A DNA stretch of 64,000 nt, taken from NCBI GenBank assembly GCA_950295325.1, contig OX485803.1, positions 59,657,554 through 59,721,553 of the forward strand. The letters are read 5' to 3'. Below, piece after piece: positions 22,520 to 34,800 of the stretch (its first letter is position 1; every line of letters starts with the position of its first letter). Both the position numbers and the translations under genes were made by a program. The stretch comes from Polytrichum commune. Lineage: Eukaryota; Streptophyta; Polytrichopsida; Polytrichales; Polytrichaceae. Under the pieces are notes generated by a model. It ran no database searches, had not been told where the DNA came from, and worked only from the letters and a program-made list of their open reading frames with translations.

Positions 22520-23375
22520 TGGCGCATGTGGAACAAATTTCTGGTGCATTTGTGATGGATTTGAGGTTGTCTGTGGCTTGGGTGTCGCTATGGGCACTCA
22601 AATCCACATTTTTGGAGCCCTCTGAGAGAATCAAAGTGGTGGGAAGACCCGGGTTGATGTGCACCAGGTCATGTCCAATTGAAGTCTTCTTTGTGGATTT
22701 GAGGTGGATTTGAGCTTGGGTATGACTTGGGTGGTGCTATGTGCTCTCAAATTGGGAATTTTGGGAGCTGTTTGAGTGAACCCAACACAACCATTAAGAG
22801 GGCTACAGCGCACATGGTCATATCCATTTTAGAGCTTAATTGTGCATTTGAGGTGGACTTGAGGTCGGTTATGGCTTCAGTGTATGTAATTTAACATTTT
22901 GAGAGAATCAAAGTGATGTGCACTAGCTCATGTCCAACTGAAGTTTCTTGGTGCACTTGAGGTGGATACGAGCTTAGTGAAGGCTTGGATGGGCCCATGT
23001 ACACTCTAATGGAAATTTTGGAGCAGTTTGAATGAACCCAACACTACAGAAGAGGGCTGGTGTGCACTAGTTTAAGTCCATTTGAAGCTTTTCTTGTGCA
23101 TTTGAGGTGGATTTGAGGTTTGGTATGGCTCGGGTAGCGCTATGTGCCATCAAATTGAAATTTTGGAAGTGCTTTTGAGTGAATGAAAGTGGTGCGAGGG
23201 CTGATGTGCACATATTATGTCCATTTGACGCTTTGTTGTGGATTTGAGGCTAGCTATAGCTTTGTGGTGCTTTAAATTGTGCATTCAAATTGATATTTTT
23301 GGAATAGTTTGAGTAAACCTACACCTTGGAGAGGGCTGATGTGCACTAGGTCATGTCCATTTGGGGCTCACAAGC
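22520..23375. repeat. Degenerate tandem repeat of about 105-155-bp units
   Basis: About six units can be anchored on variants of GATGTGCACTAGGTCATGTCC at about 22,655, 22,808, 22,914, 23,060, 23,200 and 23,335. Each is followed by TTTGAGGTGGATTTGAG, then TATGGCTTGGGTGGTGCTATG, then TTTGGAGCAGTTTGAGTGAA. Spacing varies because of internal deletions. Stops occur in all frames, so it is non-coding. Confidence 0.85.
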
Positions 23376-23379
23376 CCAT

Positions 23380-23521
23380 CTGTTCAATGTCACTGAGAAA
23401 GTTATTAGACAGGGTTTTAACAGAAGTTCAGCATTTTGTTGTCTATTGGGGCATTAACAAAAGTTCTGTGACAACCCTGTCTAACTTATACCTTTCTTAG
23501 CCTGTATGTGACATTGAACAG
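23380..23521. mobile_element. 142-bp foldback element with CTGTTCAATGTCAC ends
   Basis: CTGTTCAATGTCAC at the left is the exact inverse of GTGACATTGAACAG at the right. Further in, TTAGACAGGGTT pairs with AACCCTGTCTAA, and ACAGAAGTTC with AAGTTCTGTG. The hairpin is nearly full-length. It directly abuts the tandem array to its left. No clear target-site duplication. Confidence 0.75.
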
Positions 23522-23779
23522 TGCAAAGACATTTCAGCTTTAATTTTGTATGTGAGAAAAATGTTTTTTTTTCTCAGCACCTCTTCTTGGTTCTGACTCG
23601 CAGCTACCATCATATAAACTTGGTGGGCTGTTGGAAGCGTTTACGGACCATGATAGGATCGACGGGGTCTTGTAAGAGGATCATTTTCCCATAAGGTCTG
23701 TGGCCTTATTGTGGACACTTCCAGCTTCACAAACAATATTGGCTACTGAATTGGAATGTGAATTTGTCTCGTCTTGTTA

Positions 23780-24465
23780 GAAATTGCGATGAATCACAAG
23801 ATTGTCAATTCAAATTTTAGAATTGATGTTGAGATTTAGAAGTTATAGATCAAAGTGAAGTTTCTTGTTCTCTTCAAGTGATCGCATAGAAATTCCCCCT
23901 CAAACTGGGATATTCAAAATTGAACTCCACATGGTGTCTACTATATTTTGAGCACATAGTGCAATCTCAACATAACAAGTGTCTTTATTGGTGATCATTC
24001 TTTGTTTATGCCCCAAAAGGTAATTGATTAAGAAGAGTGACCACATAAGGCCTACAAATCTTTACAATAACAGCCACTCCAAATCTCACCAAAACAAGAA
24101 GGCGAAGCATTAAGGTTGGTGGCCCACTTGCGGCACTTCCAACTCCAGATCAGGCTAGAAATTGCCTCACCCAATTAACAATTCAATGAATCAAAGTGAT
24201 TGTCATTTCAAGATTCGAATTTGGAGTTAACAGGAAGAGATCATAATAGGTCAAAGTGAAGAATCTCTATCCCTTTTAATCACCCAGGGCCCCCTAATGA
24301 ACCTAGAATGATGCATTTGTGAATGTCATCTGTGAATCAAAATACTCCAATCTCATTGGAACACATGCATCTTTTTGGTGTCCATTCTTAACTACAGAAC
24401 TTGTTGTATACTACTCAAATATAGGTGTCCTATTAAGAAGGGTGACCACATAAGGCCTACATACG
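23780..24465 (+). repeat. Two tandem copies of dispersed family R2
   Basis: Copy one is about 23,790-24,060 and copy two about 24,180-24,465. Shared order: a TTTTAGAATTGATGTTGAG-type motif, CAAAGTGAAG, a run near AGTGATCGCATAG, TTTTGAGCACATAGTGCAATC, and ATTAAGAAGAGTGACCACAT with AAGGCCTACA. The second copy ends 25 bp before the GT47 start codon, so R2 sequence forms the likely 5' UTR or core promoter of that gene. Confidence 0.7.
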
Positions 24466-24489
24466 TCACCAAAAAGGGATCAAAACAAG

Positions 24490-27400
24490 ATGCGACGTTG
24501 TGGCAAAGCAGTGACAGTGCAATCAACGGTGGTGGTAATCCTCCTCCTCATTGGCACTTTACTTGTCCTGGACTCTTATAAATGGCGCCGCCTTCCTTGG
24601 TACTCGAACTTCTCCAAGGTCAGTGCAATCGACGCACAGAAACATCAAGGGGGAAATGGAACACTGCCAGCCATTCAAGGAGATGGTCAATCAGAAAGCT
24701 TCCAAGAGAATTCACCTGATCAGGGTGAGATCCTACTCTTTGCGAAAATAGCACTGCACCCAATTGGACAATTATTTCAGTTTTCTCTGACCATCCTTAT
24801 GTGGCTGGTAGAGCTTCGTGACACTTAGCATGGGAGATGATGAAAACGCATGTTAAGTCCAGGGGCTTTTAAAAAAAAATTGTAGCTGAATTGACCTCGA
24901 AATCTAGGTCAAAGACCCCGCAATTTAGTCTGTTAGGACCTAGTTGGAATAAATTAACAACTAACTTGGGAGGGACATGCGTTGTACGCAACCCCCATTT
25001 TATAGTTGTCATGAATCAAAATGCATTTGTGGCAGGATAAACTGATGATCTTTTACTTAAAAACTTCGGTAATTGTTCATGAATTGTTGATACTGCATTG
25101 CTGAAGAGGGTGTGAGCACCGACACAGAAAGAATAAATTGCACATGCAGGAAACTCGAAATCAACACCAATATCCTCGAAGGAAGATGATGCTTCTGCAT
25201 CACCACCTCCAAGCAATTCAGCAGTGATTGCAGCAATTGCCCCAACAGAATCTCCAAAGCCACAGCATGTTAAGGTTGTCTTTTTTTATCTGCTCTTACA
25301 CCAATCATAATATGCAATGTGCAAGAGGACCGTGAAAATGGTTCATGCCCATGTAAGTATGACAAGTTGACGGGTGATTCTAATTTCACTTTTTAGCGTT
25401 TAGGGTTTAGATTTTGTAGGGTTTGTAGTTTCAGCCACATCTTTGAGCTCCTTTGAGCTTAACTCGTTGTTTTACAAGTTGACATCTTGTATATGCAGGT
25501 GCCAACAACGAGCTTGGAAAAGTTGGAGTATGGCTTGCATCAAGCACGCTATGCTATACGGAATGCGCTTATTGCAGGGGCAAATGGCACCCAAGCCTAT
25601 TCAGCTACTCAATATGAGCCATATGGAGATGTGTACAGGAATCCAACAACCTTTCGCCAGTGAGTACACATTCCTTCATCTCAAGTCTTGCAGTAACATC
25701 CACTTAACCATACCTTAATCATAGGAGGGGTACGAGGAAGCATCCACACTGACTCTATAGATGCCCTCTATAACCAACTTCATATTCCCCTTAAAGCCAT
25801 CCACGTATGCATGAAACAAATACACCTCATAGCCCTCAAATACCTCACCATCTCATGCTAAACAAACATTGCCTCGAGAACCACCAAACCCCCATCCTTC
25901 CCCTCCCCCCCACGACAACACCCAAAATGGCTCAAATTTCCAAACACTTAGGGCCAAGAGGGTCCATTTACCCTACATTTCCGGGGATTTTCCCTGGAAA
26001 AGACCGCCTTCATCAAGAGGTAGTAGAGCTTGTCCCGTTGCTTAGCTTCGAAAATCCATCTCAAGTATCACATGATCAATGCTGAAGCACCTCACATCAA
26101 CTCTAGCCCATAGTTGGTGTCATTTCCCTTCTCTCTCGAGCTCTTAGAGCAACACCAATTATTTAAAGGTTTCGTTTATGGTCGCAAAGTGCAACACGGT
26201 GGCATGGAGGTAGAGCATGCCAACTTACCATCATATGTAACAACACCCGAAATGGTCCCAATACTCAAATTCTCAGCGCCCAAGAAGATTCATGTACCTT
26301 CCTTTCCCCAAAAGAGACCACCTCCAATAAGAGACAATAGCACTTGTCCCATACCTTCGCTTCACATGTGAGCCTAAGTTTATGATCAAGGGGGAAGTGT
26401 CTCTCATCCATGCCAACCGCAGGTTAACATCATCTCACTCACTCACTCACTCTTCTCTTCTCTTCTCTCACTCTCTTTCTAACTCAAGGTCTTCAAAGTT
26501 GTGGTTTAAGGTCCTAGAAACATGGTGGCACGGAGGCAGAGCATGCCTGCTTACAATCATATTTCTGGGGAAGGGTAGGAGCTACAGGGAGATGGAGAGA
26601 CGGTTCAAGGTGTTTGCGTATCCTGAGGGAGAAGAGCCACTCATCCACAACGGACCTTGCAAAGAGATTTACGCGATTGAGGGCCGGTTCATCCAAGAGC
26701 TCCAAGGCGAGAACCCCTTCTTGACTCGCAACCCCGAGGAGGCGCACGTGTTTTTCCTGCCCTTCAGTGTGGCTATGATGGTCACCTTTTTGTATGAACC
26801 CAAGTCAGGCAACATGGATTCCCTCCAGCATTTCGTTCAAGACTACGTCGATGTCGTGATGCACAAGTATCCATACTGGAATCAGAGTGGGGGTGCTGAC
26901 CACTTCATGCTATCATGCCATGATTGGGTGAGTGATTACCTCGTGAGAAATCCCCTAAATCCTAAACCCTAATTCAATGCCTTCATCATCCAAAGCTCGA
27001 ACTTCCTGAGAGCTTGACCGATCATCACGCTCTCAGTAGTTTGGGCAAGTGGAAACTGGCCATGCTCAGAGAAGCATTCATGACAAGCCAAAGAATGCTT
27101 GCAAGCCCATTGGCTTGAGCCCATCAAATGAGAGCTTGAACTCTCTGACATTCATGAAAGCCCTTAGTATTGGACTCTTACCAAGAGCTTGTCAAAAATC
27201 ATGAAGAGCTTGTTGTAGTCATTTCACATGGAATCCATCAAAGCGCCATCTAAGCATTGCAAGCCCACTAGAAAGTTCAATTTCTCAAGTCGAAAGCTCA
27301 AGTTTAAAGTGGATTTGACTGAACAATCATCCTGTAAGAGGCCTCCTTTCTTCCTGCTCTCAACCTCTTCAAAGAAACCTATGCCTTAATACCTACTCAA

Positions 27401-29482
27401 GATTAGACCTTACTACTGCATGGTTAAACAAAAAAAACTGTATAGATCTGAAGCCCACACTTGCTTTACAATTTACGCTGCTAAAATGTGTACTTGAGCA
27501 GGGTCCAGCTGTGACAAGAATCAATCCAGACCTCGAGACGAAATCCATTCGTGTACTGTGCAATGCAAATACAACAGAAGGGTATGTTCCATGGAAAGAC
27601 GCCAGCCTGCCTGAAATCAATTTGGTGGGGGGAAACATACCTGCTCAACTGGGAGGGCCTTCTGCCCAAGACAGGCAACACTTAGCCTTCTTCGCCGGTC
27701 ATGACCATGGGCCGGTCCGTCCGCATCTTTTCGAACACTGGGAGGGAAAAGATGATGATGTGAGAGTCTACCAATCTCTTCCTCCACAACTCAACTACCA
27801 TGATCTCATGAAGAGAAGCAGGTACTTCAGCATCCCCGGGTCATTCTCTTGTAGAGATACGAAACGCCTGAGATAAAGGGGTATTTTCAGCGGGGGCTAC
27901 GAAGTAGTGTGCATATTCACATGTGGGATATTTGATGAATTTTCTTTAAATATACTCAATTTCTTCTCAAAATGATCTTTCAAAACACTAATTTTGTCTA
28001 AAACTTTTTTGATTTCTTTTTACTTTGAAACATCAAACATGATCCTCTCTTTCCTTACATTAGCCTAAAATTTGAGTCAGGGGTAGTGAACTCCCCATGT
28101 TTGGATATGACGGGATCTGATGAGCTTGAACAAGAAGATCATTCCAAACCCATGGTTATAAGATTGTAGTAAACCATCATCGTAGTTGAAACATAAATGC
28201 CTACAATTTATATGATTGGAGATGACTTTTGACAAGTCTACTATGAATTGCCAGGCTTAGTTGTTCTACACTTTCTAAGGCACTTCTTATTAACTAACCT
28301 TGGCATATACTTTGCATTCATTCATAATTGAAGGTATTTCATTTCACAACACCTACCGAGGGGATTTGATTTTTGTTCACCCCTACAGATTTTGTTAACG
28401 AGTCATCCCAATTTAACCTCACTATACTTACTTAAGGGCTCTAACCTCGATTTAGGGGTTAGTTTGGCTTCAAATTGAAACCAATGGATTCCTAAAATAG
28501 TTTTAAGTGTTTTTACCCTCCCAATTCCACCGTTCACTCTCCACTTTGGTAGCCCCTTGGTGGTTTGGTTTACTAACACCTACCTAGAAGATAGTACTAA
28601 AAATCAAACCCCTATAGGTTAATTGTTGATTCATCCCAGATTTATCTCACTACATAACATTACTCAACTTAGTCATGGCGTTCTATGGACCATGGCTAAG
28701 CTGAGTGATGTTATGTAGAATGATTTGGAGTCTATAACCTTGAATTAGGGGTTAATTTGACTAAAAATAATGACTCCCTAGCTTTACAATAGTCATCGTT
28801 GTTTTCACCCTCCCCCTTTGTAATTGTTGTGAACATTCACCCGCCCCTTGGTAGGTGTCACGAAACTCTACCCTAAGAAAAGAATGTCCATGGACCATTA
28901 TCTTACGAAGCGAGTGTAAAACTTACTGGACCGGTTTGTCCATGGTTGCAGGTTTTGTATATGCCCTGGAGGTTATGAGGTGAACAGCCCGCGGATTGTG
29001 GAGTCCATCTACAACGAATGCGTGCCTGTAATAATCGCGGATAGCTTTGTGCTACCTTTCAGTGATGTACTAAATTGGCAGTCCTTCTCAGTACACGTTA
29101 AAGAGATCGACATCCCTAACCTAAAAACAATTTTACAAAGCATACCGATGGAACAATACACATCTATGCAGGTTTTGCTCCTCTCACCTTTCATCTATCC
29201 TTGTAATTGTGTTGTGCGGCTATAGGGGTAATAATATGCTCAAGCAAAACATCAAGGCACACCTATGCAACTGTACACCCCCTTCCTTAGGAGTCTGCAC
29301 CTTGAAACATGAAATTGATCAATAGAAATTGAGATTTACAAATATTTTGGTTGCAGGAGAAAGTGACACAGGTGCAGCGGCATTTCTTACTCCATCAACC
29401 ACCTCAAAGATATGATGTTTTTCACATGATTCTTCACTCGGTCTGGCTGCGGCGTCTCAACATTCGCGTCACGGCCTCATAG
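24490..29482 (+). CDS. Exostosin-family (GT47) Golgi glycosyltransferase, complete
   Basis: Seven exons: 24490-24724, 25150-25274, 25499-25659, 26579-26927, 27502-27821, 28952-29171, 29357-29482. All junctions are GT-AG and phases agree; 511 aa. Type II topology: short Arg/Lys-rich cytosolic tail, one membrane helix at about residues 10-28 ([15 protein letters not shown]), then a Ser/Pro/Thr-rich stem ([17 protein letters not shown]). The catalytic domain starts after [18 protein letters not shown]. Family landmarks in order: [94 protein letters not shown]. These are the acceptor-side and sugar-nucleotide-side motifs of plant exostosin-like enzymes, which build xyloglucan, arabinan, xylan or related wall polymers in the Golgi. 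It resembles the At5g03795 group; the exact sugar and linkage cannot be told. No stop or frameshift was found. Introns hold a LINE scrap and duplications. Confidence 0.93.
25700..25930 (+). mobile_element. 3' scrap of the RNase H LINE family, inside GT47 intron 3
   Basis: Translation gives [19 protein letters not shown], then [20 protein letters not shown] and YLTISC, followed by a C-rich run. It matches the tail of the LINE at 18.9-19.1 kb (VRGAIHEHSISKLNNL, LKIP, KYLTYLIL, C-rich run) residue by residue in order. Confidence 0.65.
25908..26578 (+). repeat. Tandem duplications in GT47 intron 3, one including the 3' splice region
   Basis: Bases about 25,908-26,100 and 26,228-26,400 share ACAACACCCAAAATGG / ACAACACCCGAAATGG and an AAGAG/GACC-rich stretch. 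Bases 26,198-26,245 (GGTGGCATGGAGGTAGAGCATGCC...) repeat 26,522-26,565 (GGTGGCACGGAGGCAGAGCATGCC...), which lies directly before the used acceptor at 26,578. CACT and TTCTC microsatellites lie at 26,435-26,475. Confidence 0.6.
28340..28870. repeat. Direct duplication and 69-bp palindrome in GT47 intron 5
   Basis: Two roughly 250-bp halves share, in order, a TTAAC...CATCCCA(A/G)(A/T)TTTA motif, CTAACCTCGATTTAGGGG / ATAACCTTGAATTAGGGG, and an ACCCTCCC...CCCCTTGGT motif. Inside the second half, 28,650-28,718 is a near-perfect hairpin: CTACATAACATTACTCA pairs with TGAGTGATGTTATGTAG, and TTAGTCATGG with CCATGGCTAA. Confidence 0.7.
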
Positions 29483-30608
29483 GTCTTGTGCAGGACAACC
29501 TCTGTGCCAGGTTCATAGGCTTTCATGTTTCTGGATTGACAAATTTATGTGGACATTTGGTAACCAACATGTTCTTTAAATACCATTTAGGGATCTATTG
29601 TTCTGAGCCAACTTGAGGCTCCATTGCAAAGATGGTCACTGAAGCAATGGCTCACATTAACGAAGACATCTACACTTGAGGAAAAATGATATGCTGGCAA
29701 CTTGACATCCAATTGTTTCATGACCCGATATGAAAACTATCAAAGCATATGATCCTCAGTCCCACCTCTACCCTGCTTTGCGAAGCATCTGAAGCGCCAA
29801 CATCAAAATCAAGAACCCTGGACAGTTTTGAATCAAAATCACACAGTTTTTCATTTCAACTTGTGTCAGAATCAGAGTAGATATGCAAAAGTTACAAGAG
29901 GACAAGGTGAAGATTCTCTTTCTCATTGAGTGATTACATAGGTCTTCCAAATTGTGTTAACTATTGAACCTATTTTGGTTGTTATATGTTGAGTGCATTG
30001 TCCAATCTGATTTTAGTACATTTGTTTGAGGTGTGGACATTCTTGACTAGTACAAGCCTTGTCATACACCACTCAAATATAGGTGTCCAATTAAGAAGAG
30101 TGGTCACATGAGGCCCACATACCTTACTAGCTATTGTTTGGGGCATGTTACATGCCATGACATGGTTTCAATATCCCATGACCAGTTTGGACTTGTCGGA
30201 GTTGTCCCGGCCTGTTGAACCTGTGCGTATGAATTAAATGTCCTAGACCGTCCCCGCAAGATCCCCACACGGCCTACACAGTTGGCCATTTTGGAAGTTT
30301 GAAACGGCACCTACGTCGACGCCCATTTACCCACTCCGTTCCTTGGTTCTAAAATGTATACTAGACCAGTTTGGCACCATGCAATTGCAACACGTTGCAC
30401 CTGTGCATATGAATCGATTTCCCAGATCTTCTCCACACCGTCTGCCCAACATAATGCCATTATACCCCAACCGCCCGACCACTGTCACAAAACGAACTGC
30501 GCCAAACGTCCATGCACCCTCACTGCTCTATAGTTCCAAAATATATAGTAGATTCCACCAGCTCAATCACACCCAGTATGAAACGACTCCCAAGCGACAG
30601 GCTCGTGC
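29483..30608. other. Interval between the convergent GT47 and ZIP genes; holds an R2 copy
   Basis: The two genes converge here. An R2 copy spans about 29,800-30,125 (AAAGTTACAAGAGG, GATTACATAGGTCTTCC, ACTCAAATATAGGTGTCC, ATTAAGAAGAGTGGTCACAT). The rest is probably 3' UTR of both genes; no further gene is seen. Confidence 0.5.
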
Positions 30609-33600
30609 TTAGTCCCAGATCATGACCACTGCCATGGTGGCAGCTCCAGTAGCGATGCACAAGAACTTGTACAAGGGCCTGTCCAATGCGATTTTGCAAG
30701 GTGGGGTGTATCCCTTGGCAAGCAAATGGTTGATGGCAACATAAATGAACACTCCAGACGCCATGCCCACGGTGACTGCATACACCCAATCCGCAGCCGT
30801 GCCTTGAGTTGTGGCATCGATGATGATCCCTATGGCCACTCCCACGGGACTGGAGATGGCAAAGGCAAAAGCATAGGAAGCAGTTGAGACGAGGGGCCGA
30901 TTAGGAAGCATGCGCAACAGTGCAATGCCCATGGCTATGGCTGCAAACACCTTATGAAGCGCCACTGTCCACAACGCTTTCCACGCTTTCAGTTTGGTCT
31001 CTGCAGAAAGACAGAGGTGTGTTACTTGGATGCTTTTCTCTCTCTCTCTGCACCCACTTCTGGTAGGATATGAAACAGAAAATCAGCGCGAGATGATTAG
31101 CAAGTCCAAATCACGCTCCTGACCATTTGCTCATTATTTTCGTATCTGCTTCATTCTCCAAGTGAAGATTTTTTGCACGTATTAAGTGGTCATATAGGTC
31201 CCCCCAATCATGTTGACTATTGCTTAGTCCTAACTCTTATCAATACATGTCTTTTTAGTGTCCATTCTTAGATCCACGCCTAACCACATATCACTCAAAT
31301 ATAGGTGTCTAGATTATTGCGATGTCCAGTTTAGGCACATCTATGTTACATCTTAACAATCACAAAACCGGTGCAAAGAGGCATCTCGCCCACATGGCGT
31401 CTTATTAGTGAACATGAGGAGGAGGGTAGTATCGAATGTTGGACCGGTATATAGTAGAATGCATGGTATTAATAATCAACATCGATAATGGTATCAAAGA
31501 ACCTCGGAGGGGGGGGGGTAGTCATTGGTTGGAGTAGCAATATACGTGCGAACAAATGATAGGGTATTTTAAAAACATGGGGGCAAAAAATTATAAATGG
31601 ACTTAAGAGTAATATAGGGTATCTAAAATGGCACTGGACATCTTTAAAGTACTATAGGGTATGGAATAATAGGTAATTTGGAATTATAAGTAATGCAAGC
31701 CATTTTTCTATTAACCCAAATTAGAAATTTACATAATGATAGCATGTGGAAAAAAGAAGAGAATTGAAAGTAATACCCCCTTATAAAATAGTGGTTGTTC
31801 GCACCTATATCCTTAACATTTTAACACACTGCCCCCCAGCCCCGAGCAAAGAACCTACCTGTGAGTATCAAAATTGTAATGCCAATTAGGTGTTTCATAA
31901 TTGATGGGTATCTAAAGGCGAGAGTATTTTTGTATACCTGAGTTATTATTTGGGTCAAGACTTTTCTAAACCATACTGATACTAGGACATTTTTACCTAG
32001 GTCTGAAGGTTCTTGCATGGTTTGTAGATCCAAATGATATTGGAAACAAAAATATTCGCAAATACCCAGATTACCCTACTGGTATCAAAAACTTGCGATA
32101 TCCTCATCACAGATACCTGAATGGATTTTTATTTTTATTTTTAAATTTAAAGACAATACAATTCCAACATTGGTAACATCCCATAACATATGTGACAGTT
32201 GTAACCAATATCTCTTCATGACAATGACACTCACATTAGGTTTGAAATTTGAGTTTTCTAGGGTCAGCTTGAGACTTCACACTGATTAAGTTCGCCCAAT
32301 TATTAAATATAGTCAGGTGCCACTCGCCACTCATACGGCTCATGAGCAACCCAACAAGAGTAGAGGTGACCATAACCGATCACTTAAGAGATTTTGCATC
32401 AAATCTGGAGGAGTATAAGGCGGTGCAATTTTTTCCCGTGTAGGAAGATAGAAATCATGAGGACTACAAAATCTTTGGTAATTTTATTCCTTAAATTGAA
32501 ATTATCGTGAATCTTTCAAGCCAAAAGTTGGCTCAAACATATTACCAATGTCAAGATTTTGCTATAACCATTCATTCCTCCTCACTTTAGGACTCAAACT
32601 AGGGACATATGTCATGACACTATTGGTTATAGTCTAATCGAAATTCAGTCGCAGCCTTATTGAAATTATGGCACCTATAGGTTCCCGATGGGGTCTTGAT
32701 TGGGAATAGGCACCTCTACTCTATATTCCGTAACTAAACTCTTTGTGTTAGTTACCTATCTCATAGCATTCTTAAGCATGTGTAAGGACGTTCTCTTTCT
32801 ATTTCAGCTTCAAGAAGAAGAAAAGAGATTCAAGAAATCAAGGTCCTTGAGTACATGCTTGAATGCCGATCATAGTCAAGTGGCAAGCTCTCGTTAGTCG
32901 ACACCTCCTTCATTGTTGGCTCTCTTTGGATACAAAGCCTTCTTCCATTTACCAAGATTCAATTGTAGAGGTGCATCCCAATGGTATCCAGTTTAGGTTA
33001 TCCAAATTACCTAAGAATTACTCCATTTGCACTAAAACTTTTGTGATGGGTAGGATTGGGTTGTAATCAAATCCTCTAATACACATTGTGTGGGTGCTTG
33101 CAGTATGATGAACTACGTAATGGATGCGAGGAGCCTTACCACTGTCTGTAGCAGGCTTCCAATCTACCGAACTGCAGTAGCAGCAAGAAGGTAGATATGG
33201 GGTGCCTAGTACTGTGGATGGCATAACGACATGTGTTCATTACCAGACGTAGTGGTCAAGCCATGACAAGGTCATCTATTATAGGTGATGATTTTATAGG
33301 TGATGATTTGCCTCCTTGTATAAGATCAGGAATAGATTCATCAGCAAAATTGCTTGGCCTGACCGCTTCGACTCTCAATGCACAGTTAGGGTACAGGGTA
33401 GTTTACACAGCTGATCTGAACCAAACAAAAGACACAAAGTCGCAAACCAATAAGCCACTCGTTGTTTCATGACATAACCCAATTATACCCCATAATATTC
33501 CTCAGCAACTTAGTGTTGTTCTCTGGACTTTGGTGGACAAGGCCCCTTGATGCTAGAATTCCAAGCTTGGGATGTGAATATTCTCACAGATTCAATCTGA

Positions 33601-34800
33601 ATATGGTTTGTGTCAGTCCTCCATCCCATGATTGGAAGCCAACAAAAGTCCCCAGCTGAAGTATGTTATGCCATTGCAGAATTTCAGGTCAAGAATGATA
33701 CAATTGGGCGAAGTAAAGTGACTGGGAACAAACCTGCAACGCCAATGGCAATGCCTTCGAAAACAGAGTGAAAGCAAAGTGCTAAAATGAGCAGCACTGT
33801 GTCTCCAAATGAGGTTCGATGCACTAGCGTCGCCTTCACTTCTGGTATTTCTAGAATCTCTGGTTCTTCACCCTGCAGGAAAGAAAGAAATATGAAGTTA
33901 CAAAATTCTTCCCAATGTCATTCAATTCATATTGGCATGAACAAAGGAACAAAGAACAGTGACATCCACAGTATTGCAACTAATTTGTCTGAAGTCCTCG
34001 CTAGGGTTGATGAATAGCTACCTTGCAGACATCTTTACTTTGTGGATTGCAAGTGGCGCAATCCTCATCCTTCGCTTCTCCTGCAAAGAACAAACTCTGT
34101 TGATCAGCTCTATGTTGCCCAAGATCACTAGAACCGACATTGATCGACAAGAATGACAACTATATGACTGCAGTTTACAATTGGGATGGCGGGGGAATCT
34201 TGAGTGGGAGATAACCCTAACGTCTTCCGTTGCAGCAGTGCATGTGAACTTGAGAACCTCGAATAGGAGAAATACAAATTTGACATCATCTTTCACTCTA
34301 CCTTAATTCCATGTCGACATACCTGTCGTTGCATTTTCTTCAATATCTGAAGGTACAGGAATCGGGGCAGCCAGAGGACGCAAGGACACCCACTGGATAA
34401 CCACATCTCCGAACATAGTGAGCAAGTAGCCCGCCATAGCGAGCATTTCCCCAAACGGATAGGGGTTGCTGGTCAATGCCACAAACCCCGCATGGGAGTC
34501 ACTCAAGAAATGTATCAAGGCGGTTGCTAAAAACACACCTCCAGCAAATTGAGTCCCTAACATAAGAAATGAGTTATTCCATCTGAAAAAATAGGGGGAA
34601 ATGCCTCCTGCGAATGTGGCCCAGAACACAATCACGAGACAATACACTTTCACAAGAACGAGACCCTTGGCGTGCAAATTTGGTTGGCCTGGGGATGCAA
34701 GTTCGGAGTCATTTGATGCCCCATGGCCTGATGCCAGCTCCACCATAAATGCCAAAGAGAGCACGGCTGCAAAGTGCCTTCCAAATTTATGCCTCTCCAT
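30609..34800 (-). CDS. ZIP-family metal (Zn/Fe/Mn) transporter, AtZIP2/ZIP11-like, complete
   Basis: Four exons on the minus strand: 34800-34323, 34080-34022, 33872-33734 and 31000-30609 (stop TAA 30,611-30,609). All are GT-AG with matching phases; 355 aa. The start [20 protein letters not shown] gives a signal-like first helix; the frame is open further upstream, but this Met fits the family. Three membrane helices follow: [39 protein letters not shown] and the helix after [15 protein letters not shown]. Then comes a variable cytosolic loop with [12 protein letters not shown] instead of the usual His-rich run. Helix IV carries the signature [10 protein letters not shown] (metal-binding His and Glu) and helix V the motif [11 protein letters not shown], which resembles the ZIP2/ZIP11 subgroup. 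The protein ends AVVMIWD, also typical of that subgroup. It should import divalent metal across the plasma membrane or tonoplast. The last intron (2.7 kb) is unusually long and full of repeats. Confidence 0.93.
31001..33733 (-). other. Long repeat-bearing intron 3 of the ZIP gene
   Basis: 2,733 bp between the helix IV and helix V exons. It contains an R2 copy at about 31,130-31,335 (forward on the + strand: TCATATAGGTCCCC, ACTCAAATATAGGTGTC), a 10-G run near 31,510 and AT-rich DNA. No embedded gene was recognised. Short frames at 33,233-33,660 have no domain. Confidence 0.6.
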
